Below, piece after piece: positions 6,495 through 12,937 of a stretch of 17,745 bases of DNA. Under the pieces are notes generated by a model, which did not search any database, was not told the DNA's origin, and was given only the letters and a program-made list of their open reading frames with translations. A program made the position numbers and the translations under genes. Every line of letters starts with the position of its first letter. The stretch's first letter is position 1. The DNA comes from Candidatus Bipolaricaulota bacterium (GTDB lineage Bacteria; Bipolaricaulota; Bipolaricaulia; Bipolaricaulales; Bipolaricaulaceae), in the NCBI GenBank assembly GCA_014360945.1, contig JACIWM010000022.1, positions 1-17,745 of the forward strand, in the 5' to 3' direction.

Positions 6495-7779
6495 CGACCC
6501 GGTCCTTCCCGCGGTGGAGGAGCGGGAGCTTGTGTACGGGGGCCTGGAGGCCGGCCTCGGGGAAGTGTTCGAGGTCCCCATCGGCCCCATTCATCCGGCC
6601 CTGAAGGAGCCGATCCGCCTCACCTTCAAGGTGCGGGGCGAGCGCATTGTGGGCGTTCAGGTCCGCACGGGCTTTGCCCACCGGGGGATCGAGTTCATGG
6701 GCATGCGCCAGGGCCGGAATCTCATCCAGATCCTGTACCTTTCCGAGCGGATCTGCGGGATTTGCTCCATCTCTCACCCCATCGCCTTCACCCAGGCCGT
6801 GGAGCGGGCGGCGGGGATCGAGGTTCCGCCCCGGGCCCAGTACATCCGGGTCATCATCTCCGAGCTTGAGCGCATCCACTCGCACCTTCTTTGGGCGGGC
6901 GTGGCCGCCCATGAGCTTGGCTTCGATACTCTCCTTCACCTCACCTGGCGCGTGCGGGAGAAAGTTTTGGACATTTTGGAGGAGCTTACGGGAAACCGCA
7001 TCAATTACGCGATCCCCATCTTCGGCGGCGTGCGGCGGGATATCACTCCCGACCAATATCCCAAGGTCCGTGAGGCCCTGCGCTACTATCGCGGGCTTTT
7101 GAACGAGCTTTTGGATGCATTTTTGCGGGATCCCACGGTGGAGGCCCGCACCCGCGGGGTAGGGATTCTTGAGCCGAAAGAAGCGGAGGAGCTTTGCGCG
7201 GTGGGCCCCACGGCCCGCGCCTCCGGCCTCCGGAAGGACGTGCGCCAGGACCGGCCCTATTTGGCTTACCCCGATTTCGAGGTCAAAGCTATCACCCCCG
7301 AAGACTACGGCCTCACCCCCATGGGCGACGTGTACGACAAGATCGTGGTGCGCCTTTTGGAGGTTGGGCAATCCATCGAGATCATCGAGAAGGCTTTGGA
7401 CAATATGCCGGATGGCGAGATCACGTCCTTCCCCAAGATCCCCGCGCTTTTGGCGCATCTTAAGAAGGCCGAGGGCGAGGGCCTAGGCTGGCACGAGGCT
7501 CCCCGGGGCGAGGTCATCCACTATGTGCGCCTTGTCTCCGGCGAGGAGTCGCCCCTCGTCTGGAAAGTGAAGGCTCCGACCTACTCCAACCTCATGAGCT
7601 GGTATCCGATGTTCGAGGACCAGGAGGTGGCGGATATTCCCATCATCGCCGCGTGTATTGACCCCTGCATTTGCTGCATGGATCGGGTGTACCTTGTGCG
7701 TGATGGGAAAGAGGAGATCTTGACCAAGGAGGAGCTCCTTCGGCTCTCCTGGGAGAAGACGCGGAGGATGGCGCGATGA
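6466..7779 (+). CDS. mbhL: MbhL: catalytic [NiFe] large subunit of membrane-bound hydrogenase
   Basis: 437-residue NuoD-like large subunit holding the NiFe centre where protons are reduced to H2. Both nickel-binding motifs are intact: C97-x2-C100 in ERICGICSISH and C401-x2-C404 in DPCICCMDR. This separates it from Mbx/Mbs-type proteins, which lack part of the set. An additional Cys (403) sits inside the second motif. After R407 there are 30 residues, comparable with the C-terminal extension that a maturation protease removes in HycE-type subunits; no such protease gene is in the window. The ATG at 6466 has GGGAGAAAGG before it and lies within mbhK. ATGA overlap with mbhM. Confidence 0.97.
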   Translation: MKEKRAQDPNDPVLPAVEERELVYGGLEAGLGEVFEVPIGPIHPALKEPIRLTFKVRGERIVGVQVRTGFAHRGIEFMGMRQGRNLIQILYLSERICGICSISHPIAFTQAVERAAGIEVPPRAQYIRVIISELERIHSHLLWAGVAAHELGFDTLLHLTWRVREKVLDILEELTGNRINYAIPIFGGVRRDITPDQYPKVREALRYYRGLLNELLDAFLRDPTVEARTRGVGILEPKEAEELCAVGPTARASGLRKDVRQDRPYLAYPDFEVKAITPEDYGLTPMGDVYDKIVVRLLEVGQSIEIIEKALDNMPDGEITSFPKIPALLAHLKKAEGEGLGWHEAPRGEVIHYVRLVSGEESPLVWKVKAPTYSNLMSWYPMFEDQEVADIPIIAACIDPCICCMDRVYLVRDGKEEILTKEELLRLSWEKTRRMAR

Positions 7780-8768
7780 GCGGGTGGGCGATTTTCGGGC
7801 AGGCCGTGTTGGCCGTGGTGGGCGGAGGAATTGTGGGGCTGGTCTTTCGCGGTTTAGATCGGAAGATCGCCGCGCGCATGCAGGCCCGCATCGGCCCCCC
7901 TCTCCGCCAGCCGTTTCTGGACCTAGGAAAGCTTTTGGTTAAGGAAACGGTGATCCCCAAAACTGCGGTGGCTTGGGTTTTCTCGGCCATGCCGTTTTTG
8001 GCGGTGCTCGCTTCCTTCACCGCCCTCCTTTACCTTCCTCTCGGGCCGTTTCGGCCGATCCTGGAGGGGTATGGCGACGCCATCGTGGTTCTTTACCTTT
8101 TGGCCGTGCCAGCCTTGGCCATGGCCCTGGGCGGATTCGCTTCTGGATCCCCACTTGGTGTGGTGGGGGCACAGCGCGAGCTTGTGATGCTCATGTCCTA
8201 TGAATTCCCGTTGGCGGTGGTCCTCGTGGCCGTTGCCTGGCGCCTCTCCGCTCAAGGTATCGCCCCGGCCTTCTCCTTAGGAACCATCGCCCAAAATCCC
8301 CTTTGGCCCTGGGTTGGTCCGTTGGGGGTTATCGGTCTTGTTGTGCTCCTTGTCACCATGCTTGTGGTCACTCCCGCGGAGCTCGCGAAGATCCCGTTCG
8401 ATATTCCCGAGGCGGAGACGGAGATCGCCGGCGGGCTCATGGTGGAGTACTCCGGGACCTATTTGGCCCTGTTCTACTTGGCGGACGTGGTGCGGACCCT
8501 GGTCATGGCCGGGCTTGTGGTGGCCATTTTCATCCCTTATGGGATCGCCGGAGTCCTCGGGCTTTCCGGGGCAGCCGCCGCGGCCGTGGACTTTCTTTTC
8601 TGGCTTTTCAAATTGTTTGTGGTGATGGTGGTGGCGGTGACCACGGTGCGGGTAGGGATGGCCCGGCTCAAGGTGGACCAGGTGGCCCGCGGGTTCTGGC
8701 TTTGGGGCACGGCCGCTTCTCTGGCCGGCCTCCTCCTTCTCGCTCTGGATAAGGTGGTGATGGGATGA
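7776..8768 (+). CDS. mbhM: MbhM: NuoH-like membrane anchor subunit
   Basis: 330-residue polytopic protein of the NuoH/complex I ND1 family, which docks the hydrogenase module to the membrane arm. Typical features are the N-terminal RKIAARMQARIGPPLRQPF region (about 29-47) and the acidic loop FDIPEAETEIAGGLMVEYSG (about 208-227), both conserved in the quinone-cavity-like region. About eight hydrophobic segments. Starts in an ATGA overlap with mbhL and ends in one with mbhN. Confidence 0.95.
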   Translation: MSGWAIFGQAVLAVVGGGIVGLVFRGLDRKIAARMQARIGPPLRQPFLDLGKLLVKETVIPKTAVAWVFSAMPFLAVLASFTALLYLPLGPFRPILEGYGDAIVVLYLLAVPALAMALGGFASGSPLGVVGAQRELVMLMSYEFPLAVVLVAVAWRLSAQGIAPAFSLGTIAQNPLWPWVGPLGVIGLVVLLVTMLVVTPAELAKIPFDIPEAETEIAGGLMVEYSGTYLALFYLADVVRTLVMAGLVVAIFIPYGIAGVLGLSGAAAAAVDFLFWLFKLFVVMVVAVTTVRVGMARLKVDQVARGFWLWGTAASLAGLLLLALDKVVMG

Positions 8769-9157
8769 TCTTCAAAACCTTGCTTTCCCAGGCCCTTTCC
8801 CGGCCGGCGACCAATAAGTTCCCGGCCAAATACATGCCCCGCTCCATCCTGGGCTTCTTGGCCAAGGTCCAGGAGGGCAAAGCTCGGATCCATCCGCCGG
8901 TGCCTGTGCCCCCCAAATTCCGGGGAAAGCTCGCTTATGACCGGGAGAAATGCATCGGGTGCCAACTGTGCATCCGGGTTTGCCCGGCCAAGGTGATCGA
9001 GTTCCTGCCGGAAGTGAAGAAAATCCGGATCCATGTGGCCCGGTGCACGTTCTGTGCCCAGTGCGTGGATGCCTGTCCGACGAACGCCCTCTCCGCCACC
9101 CCGGAATTTCTTTTGGCTGATACGGACCGAAATTCCCCGAATCTTATTGTGGAATGA
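8765..9157 (+). CDS. mbhN: MbhN: 2x[4Fe-4S] ferredoxin-like subunit, NuoI-like
   Basis: 130-residue iron-sulfur subunit and the likely entry point for electrons from reduced ferredoxin. Two clusters are predicted from C63-x2-C66-x2-C69-x3-C73 (CIGCQLCIRVCP) and C94-x2-C97-x2-C100-x3-C104 (CTFCAQCVDACP). The first 50 residues are an amphipathic/proline-rich segment as in NuoI-like proteins. It is the last gene of the operon; the stop at 9155-9157 runs straight into a hairpin at 9161-9184. Confidence 0.96.
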   Translation: MIFKTLLSQALSRPATNKFPAKYMPRSILGFLAKVQEGKARIHPPVPVPPKFRGKLAYDREKCIGCQLCIRVCPAKVIEFLPEVKKIRIHVARCTFCAQCVDACPTNALSATPEFLLADTDRNSPNLIVE

Positions 9158-9184
9158 AAAAAGGGCGGGCAGGAACCCGCCCTT
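9157..9184 (-). terminator. Rho-independent terminator for the LTxxQ gene, between convergent units
   Basis: A perfect 9-bp stem, AAGGGCGGG (9161-9169) and CCCGCCCTT (9176-9184), with a 6-nt loop. Read on the minus strand it is followed by a run of six T (complement of A 9157-9162), so it is a standard terminator for the minus-strand gene ending at 9213. On the plus strand only a short TTCT follows, so stopping of the mbh transcript here would be less efficient. Confidence 0.8.
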
Positions 9185-9212
9185 CTCCGCCGATCTTCGC
9201 GACTAGCTCAGG

Positions 9213-9788
9213 CTAGCCCTTCACCGCCGCGAGTTTGTCCGCCAACGCCTCCTTCAGGACGGGAAGGATTCTCACCAATGTCATCCCCCGCCAAAGTTCA
9301 AGCCGAACGCCCAGGGACGGCCGCTCCGGCTGGGCCCTCGGAGCCCCTCTCCACCACGTTGGTGTCTTTCTCAAGGCCGGCCCCTCCTCAAGGAGAAGAC
9401 CGCGTTGGAGCTTTTCCCACTGGGCCACGGTTAAGATCTTCTTTAGGCCGTCTGCGAATTTGTCTTCCAGGGTTTGGAGCTTTTCCTGAAGCTCGTTTCG
9501 GTACGCGGAAAGAAGCTCGCGCAGTTCTTCCGTGGTCCCCGTGAACCTCAAAAGATCCTCATGGAATTTCTCTGGCATCCCGGCGATCTCGTCGCGGAGG
9601 GGCATGAGCTCGTCCACGAGTTTCAGGAGCGACTCCATCTGGGCCGAGGAAAGCTCGAGGGCGGAGATCCAAATAAGGACAAAGGTTTCCGTGGGCATGG
9701 AGGCGCCTAGACGCATGGGCCACGGCTGAGCGAAGGCCATCCCTCCCAAAATCCCCGCCAACGTCAACCCCAAAATCGCGTTACGCAT
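9213..9788 (-). CDS. Exported protein with LTxxQ-like motifs (possible Spy/CpxP-like)
   Basis: 191 residues with a clear signal peptide (MRNAILGLTLAGILGGMAFA, cut probably before QPWP). The mature part is mostly helical, charged and heptad-like from about residue 43 to 137. Two segments resemble the LTxxQ motif of Spy/CpxP periplasmic chaperones: ELSSAQMESLL (about 46-56) and ILTVAQWEKLQ (about 118-128). The C-terminal 50 residues are basic and tryptophan-containing and I do not recognise them. A role as a periplasmic chaperone or envelope stress sensor is inference from these motifs only. The ATG (9786-9788) has an unusually strong Shine-Dalgarno, GGAGGTGATC, which may be masked by an upstream complementary sequence. 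Confidence 0.72.
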   Translation of the reverse strand: MRNAILGLTLAGILGGMAFAQPWPMRLGASMPTETFVLIWISALELSSAQMESLLKLVDELMPLRDEIAGMPEKFHEDLLRFTGTTEELRELLSAYRNELQEKLQTLEDKFADGLKKILTVAQWEKLQRGLLLEEGPALRKTPTWWRGAPRAQPERPSLGVRLELWRGMTLVRILPVLKEALADKLAAVKG

Positions 9789-9794
9789 CGCTTG

Positions 9795-9837
9795 ATCACC
9801 TCCAACTCAGCTTTTACATGACCGCGGTGGAGGTGAT
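9795..9837 (-). promoter_or_regulatory. Shine-Dalgarno-sequestering inverted repeat upstream of the LTxxQ gene
   Basis: Perfect 10-bp inverted repeat: ATCACCTCCA at 9795-9804 and TGGAGGTGAT at 9828-9837, separated by 23 nt. In the minus-strand mRNA the upstream arm (ATCACCUCCA) is exactly complementary to UGGAGGUGAU, which contains the full Shine-Dalgarno of the gene starting at 9788. The folded form would hide the ribosome binding site. An alternative hairpin inside the leader (ACAU-C-ACC with GGU-C-AUGU, one C-C mismatch) would instead trap the upstream arm and free the site. Function requires transcription to begin upstream of 9837; I could not identify a convincing promoter. Confidence 0.55.
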
Positions 9838-9877
9838 GTAGAGGAGTTGTGCAGAAACGGTGAAGGGCGAGATTGGG

Positions 9878-9883
9878 TATACT
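9878..9883 (+). promoter_or_regulatory. -10 box of the ttuB-ttuA-trmI unit
   Basis: TATACT at 9878-9883 is followed by 9 nt and the ttuB ATG at 9893, the same geometry as at mbhA. I do not see a convincing -35 at 16-18 bp (TTGTGC at 9847-9852 is 25 bp away), so the promoter may be weak or depend on an activator. Confidence 0.5.
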
Positions 9884-9892
9884 CAATGGCCC

Positions 9893-10084
9893 ATGGTCAC
9901 CCTGCGGAGGCGGGATCAGATTCTGAACGTGCCTTCCGGGAAAACCTTGGAGCGGATTCTTCGGGAGGCTGGGATCCTTCCGGACACGGTTCTCGTCGTC
10001 CGGGATGGGAAGATCGTGCCCCTGGACTATCGGCCCCAGGACGGCGAGGAGTTCGAGCTGATCGATGTCATCTCCGGAGGCTAG
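9893..10084 (+). CDS. ttuB: TtuB-like ubiquitin-fold sulfur carrier (ThiS/MoaD family)
   Basis: 63-residue beta-grasp protein ending in the Gly-Gly tail (VISGG) that is adenylated and thiocarboxylated in ThiS, MoaD and TtuB. Segments PSGKTLERILREAGI (14-28) and VVRDGKIVPLDY (35-46) match the family fold. Because the next gene is a TtuA-type thiotransferase, the most likely role is sulfur donor for tRNA 2-thiolation rather than thiamine or molybdopterin synthesis. An in-frame GTG at 9860 would add 11 residues. The ATG at 9893 is preferred since the -10 box TATACT lies 9 nt upstream of it. The stop is 1 nt before ttuA. Confidence 0.85.
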   Translation: MVTLRRRDQILNVPSGKTLERILREAGILPDTVLVVRDGKIVPLDYRPQDGEEFELIDVISGG

Positions 10085-10085
10085 G

Positions 10086-10991
10086 ATGCGTTGCACGTTC
10101 TGCGAGAAGGACGCGGTTCTTCGCCTGCGCCACGCCAATCTGCGGTTGTGCCCGGAACATCTCGTCTCCCGCGTGGAAAAAGAGGTCGAGAAGGCCATCC
10201 GGAAGTTCCGCATGTTTGTGCCCGAGGAGAAGATCCTTGTTGCCGTTTCCGGGGGAAAGGATTCCCTTGGGCTTTGGCAGATCCTCACAAAACTCGGCTA
10301 TCGGGCAGATGGCCTTTATCTGGACCTTGGAATCTCCGGGTACTCCCAGCGCTCTCGGGAATACGCCGAGTCCTTCGCCCGGGATCGGGGCCTTCGGCTT
10401 TTCGTGGTGCGGGTGGAGGATGAAGTGGGAGCTGGGCTTGATGAGATCACTGAGGTCCTTCGGGGAAGCCCTTGTTCCCACTGTGGCACGATCAAGCGCT
10501 ACATCATGAATCGGGTGGCTTGGGAGGGCGGGTATGCGGCCCTGGCCACCGGCCACAACTTGGACGACGAGGCCGCCACCCTTTTGGGAAACACCCTGCG
10601 CTGGGATCTTGCGTATTTGGCCCGGCAATATCCGGTCCTTCCCGAAGGGCGAAAACTCGTGCGCAAGGTGAAGCCCCTCATTTACCTTTCCGAACGGGAG
10701 ATGGTCGCTTACTGCCTGATCGAGGGGATCCGCTACATCTACGAGGAGTGCCCTCATAGCCGCGGGGCGCGCTCCCTCTTTCTCAAAGACATCCTCAACC
10801 GCCTCGAGGACGAATCGCCCTCCACAAAGATCACGTTTCTCAAGTCCTTTTTGCGTGTGCACAAAATCTTTCCCAAAGCTCCGGAGGAGGAGCTTCGCGA
10901 TTGCCCTTCCTGCGGGATGCCCACCGGTGCGGAAGGTTTGTGCCGGTTCTGCCGGATAAAGGAAAGGATGCGTGAGCGTGCGCCCGCTTGA
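10086..10991 (+). CDS. ttuA: TtuA-type tRNA-5-methyluridine(54) 2-sulfurtransferase
   Basis: 301-residue PP-loop ATPase that uses TtuB-thiocarboxylate to make 2-thio-U/T54 in the tRNA T-loop. The N-terminal zinc site is C3, C6, C22, H25. The ATP-binding PP-loop is SGGKDS (55-60). The catalytic Fe-S ligands C130 and C133 (SPCSHCGT) and C222 (EECPHS) fall on the same numbers as I recall for the Thermus enzyme. The C-terminal zinc site is C273, C276, C286, C289. An in-frame ATG exists at 10065, but 10086 has GGAGG five nt upstream and gives the family N-terminus Met-Arg-Cys. It overlaps the start of trmI by 20 bp. Confidence 0.93.
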   Translation: MRCTFCEKDAVLRLRHANLRLCPEHLVSRVEKEVEKAIRKFRMFVPEEKILVAVSGGKDSLGLWQILTKLGYRADGLYLDLGISGYSQRSREYAESFARDRGLRLFVVRVEDEVGAGLDEITEVLRGSPCSHCGTIKRYIMNRVAWEGGYAALATGHNLDDEAATLLGNTLRWDLAYLARQYPVLPEGRKLVRKVKPLIYLSEREMVAYCLIEGIRYIYEECPHSRGARSLFLKDILNRLEDESPSTKITFLKSFLRVHKIFPKAPEEELRDCPSCGMPTGAEGLCRFCRIKERMRERAPA

Positions 10992-11817
10992 GTACGGAGA
11001 GCCGGTGATTCTTTGGGAGACCGGCCGGGGCCGCACCTTCCTCATCACTCTCACCCCGGGCGGCGCGTTCCACTCCCATCGCGGGATCATCCGCCACGAC
11101 GAGATCGCGGGAAAACCCGAGGGCACAGAGATCCTCTCCTCCACGGGTCACCCTTTCGTGGCCTTCCGTCCCAGGATCGCCGACCGCATGATGAAGGTCC
11201 ACCGCCAGACCCAGATCGTCTATCCCAAGGACGCGGGCTGGCTCGTGTTGGCTTTGGATCTTTTTCCTGGCGCGCGGGTGATCGAGATGGGAACCGGTTC
11301 CGGGGCGTTCACCATTCTTCTTGCCCAGCTTGTGGGGCCCACGGGCAAGGTCTACACCTACGATCGAAGGCCTGATTTCCTCTACAACGCCATGCAGAAC
11401 ATAAAGAAGCTGGGGTACGCGGACCGGGTGGAGGCTCAAATCCTTACAGCGGGCGAACCTTTTCCCGTTTCCGAGGTGGATGCTGTTTTCTTGGACCTTC
11501 CCACGCCGTGGGAGGCCATTCCTCCGGCCCGAGAAGCCCTTGCGCCTGGCCGTCCCCTCGCCCTCCTCGTTCCCACCGCCGAGCAGTTGAAGCAGGCGGT
11601 GAAGACCCTCGCGGAAAACGGCTTCGTCTGGATTGAGGCCGTGGAGATCCTGGAGCGGAAGATGCTCGTGCGGGAGCGGGAGGGTGTTAGGCCACTCGAG
11701 CGCATGGTGGGATTCACCGGATACCTTGTATCCGCGCGCAAAGCCCTCCTTCCCCGGGCAGGGGAAGTGGCCACCGCTTCCGAGGAAGAGCCGGAAGGCC
11801 TAGAGGACCAAGGATAA
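10972..11817 (+). CDS. trmI: tRNA (adenine-58-N1)-methyltransferase TrmI
   Basis: 281-residue SAM-dependent methyltransferase making m1A58 in the T-loop. The small N-terminal beta domain is followed by the family stretch RQTQIVYPKDAG (78-89), SAM-binding motif I EMGTGSGAFT (105-114), the acidic motif II region TYDRRPDF (129-136) and the active-site segment FLDLPTPW (173-180). The GTG at 10972 has AAAGGA 4-5 nt upstream; a second GTG at 10978 is possible. It overlaps ttuA and ends tail-to-tail with mtfA, sharing 18 bp. The tail after about residue 255 (EEEPEGLEDQG) is acidic and probably disordered. m1A58 is known in Thermus to stimulate 2-thiolation of T54, which fits this gene order. Confidence 0.94.
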   Translation: MSVRPLEYGEPVILWETGRGRTFLITLTPGGAFHSHRGIIRHDEIAGKPEGTEILSSTGHPFVAFRPRIADRMMKVHRQTQIVYPKDAGWLVLALDLFPGARVIEMGTGSGAFTILLAQLVGPTGKVYTYDRRPDFLYNAMQNIKKLGYADRVEAQILTAGEPFPVSEVDAVFLDLPTPWEAIPPAREALAPGRPLALLVPTAEQLKQAVKTLAENGFVWIEAVEILERKMLVREREGVRPLERMVGFTGYLVSARKALLPRAGEVATASEEEPEGLEDQG

Positions 11818-12546
11818 CGGATCCTGGCGAAAGTATTGGGAAAGAAGGGCGTAAAGCTTGGGATGATGGGCCTTTAGGCCCCAAGGGTCAGCGAAGAAAA
11901 GTTCCACGGCCACGGCGAAAAACTCCGCGGGGTTCTCCCGGCCAAATGCCAGGGGCGTGGGCCACGGGGAAGAGGAAACCCGGGAGTACTCGGGAAAGAA
12001 GATTTTTGGCCAAGCCTCCAAAAGTTCCGGAGGAAGGACGGGGACGCCCTGCATCCCGCCGTCCTCTAAATCCAGTTGATGGGCGAACTCGTGGATTACC
12101 ACGTTGCGGGCTCCGGGCGCAAAGCCGGCCTGGGTCACGGCATCCCAAGCGAGGACCACCGTGCCCAGAGGCCATGATTCGCCGGCCCGCACCTCCATCC
12201 CCTCCTCCACCACCCCTCCCGGGCCGCGCCGCACATACCGGGCCACGTACAGGGTGGGATAAACCACCACTGTACGCATAAGCGGGAAATACTCCGTTTC
12301 CCGGTGGAGGAGAAGAAGACAAGCGTTTCCGGCCACAATCACTCGTACCCGCTCATCCACGGAGAATCCGGCCGCGCCCTCGAAACGTTTCTCGGAAAGG
12401 AAAACCTGGATATGGCCTAAAAGCTCACGCTGATCCGAAGGCGGGAGACGCGGGAAGAGAGGTATTTCGTAAAGGAACGGTTCCCAATGCCGAGGGAATG
12501 GCCACGTCCGAATCCTTCGGCGATGCCAACGGCGAAGGAAACTCAA
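11800..12546 (-). CDS. mtfA: MtfA-type zinc metallopeptidase (M90 family)
   Basis: 248-residue member of the MtfA family, cytosolic zinc aminopeptidases known in E. coli for binding the glucose repressor Mlc. The zinc motif H152-E153-x2-H156 (VVIHEFAHQLD) and the third-ligand region N205-P-A-E208 (ENPAEFFAVAVELFF) are present. The upstream family segment GTVVLAWD (128-135) is also seen. It begins at a TTG (12544-12546) that overlaps the TGA of the gene before it, implying translational coupling. No Mlc-like repressor is in the window, so its target here is unknown. Confidence 0.92.
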   Translation of the reverse strand: MSFLRRWHRRRIRTWPFPRHWEPFLYEIPLFPRLPPSDQRELLGHIQVFLSEKRFEGAAGFSVDERVRVIVAGNACLLLLHRETEYFPLMRTVVVYPTLYVARYVRRGPGGVVEEGMEVRAGESWPLGTVVLAWDAVTQAGFAPGARNVVIHEFAHQLDLEDGGMQGVPVLPPELLEAWPKIFFPEYSRVSSSPWPTPLAFGRENPAEFFAVAVELFFADPWGLKAHHPKLYALLSQYFRQDPLSLVL

Positions 12547-12935
12547 GGCTTATCCAGCCCGACCTGAAGGACGAGCTTGAGACGAATTTGTCCCAAACTG
12601 AGCTCGAGGGCGAGGAAACTCTCGGAAACCCGGAACTCCTGGGTTGTCCAGGCGCCCAGGCGCGGTGCGGTCACGGGCAAAAGCACCACTCCGGCTTCGA
12701 TCCCAAGGTTTCCGAGATTTCCCGCAACAGCAAAGCTCTGCTTATTGAGAGTGAAACTTTGCCAAGTGGAGGAGCTTTGAATCTCCCAGCTTCCGAAGGA
12801 TAGCTGGAGGTTCAGGGTGTTCCAGGGCGCGGAGGGGGCGGGAGCCAAGGTGAGGCCTGTGGAGAAACTTCCGGAAAGTTCAAAGGCTCCGGCCGGAAGA
12901 AACAAGAAAATCATTCCTAGCGCTAGCCACTTCAT
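12543..12935 (-). CDS. Exported beta-rich protein of unknown function
   Basis: I do not recognise a family. The 130-residue product has a signal peptide (MKWLALGMIFLFLPAGA, then FELSGS). After it comes a chain of alternating hydrophobic and polar residues typical of beta strands (for example LNLQLSFGSWEIQSSSTW and ESFLALELSLGQIRLKLVLQV). This could be a small outer-membrane or periplasmic beta-sheet protein, or a fragment related to repeat-rich surface proteins. Its ATG (12933-12935) is 2 nt after the stop of the upstream CxxC gene and has no clear ribosome binding site, so it is probably read by coupling. It ends in a TTGA overlap with mtfA. Confidence 0.7.
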   Translation of the reverse strand: MKWLALGMIFLFLPAGAFELSGSFSTGLTLAPAPSAPWNTLNLQLSFGSWEIQSSSTWQSFTLNKQSFAVAGNLGNLGIEAGVVLLPVTAPRLGAWTTQEFRVSESFLALELSLGQIRLKLVLQVGLDKP

Positions 12936-12937
12936 CG

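Noticed and set aside
6229..7458. Long minus-strand open frame (409 codons) opposite mbhK/mbhL
   Set aside because: It lies antisense to mbhL, which has intact catalytic motifs. The translated product is rich in His, Gly, Arg and Pro with no domain, as expected for the complement of a GC-rich gene.
9161..9184. Hairpin as main terminator of the mbh operon
   Set aside because: The T-run follows the stem only on the minus strand; on the plus strand it is followed by CTCCGCC, so it is assigned mainly to the convergent gene.
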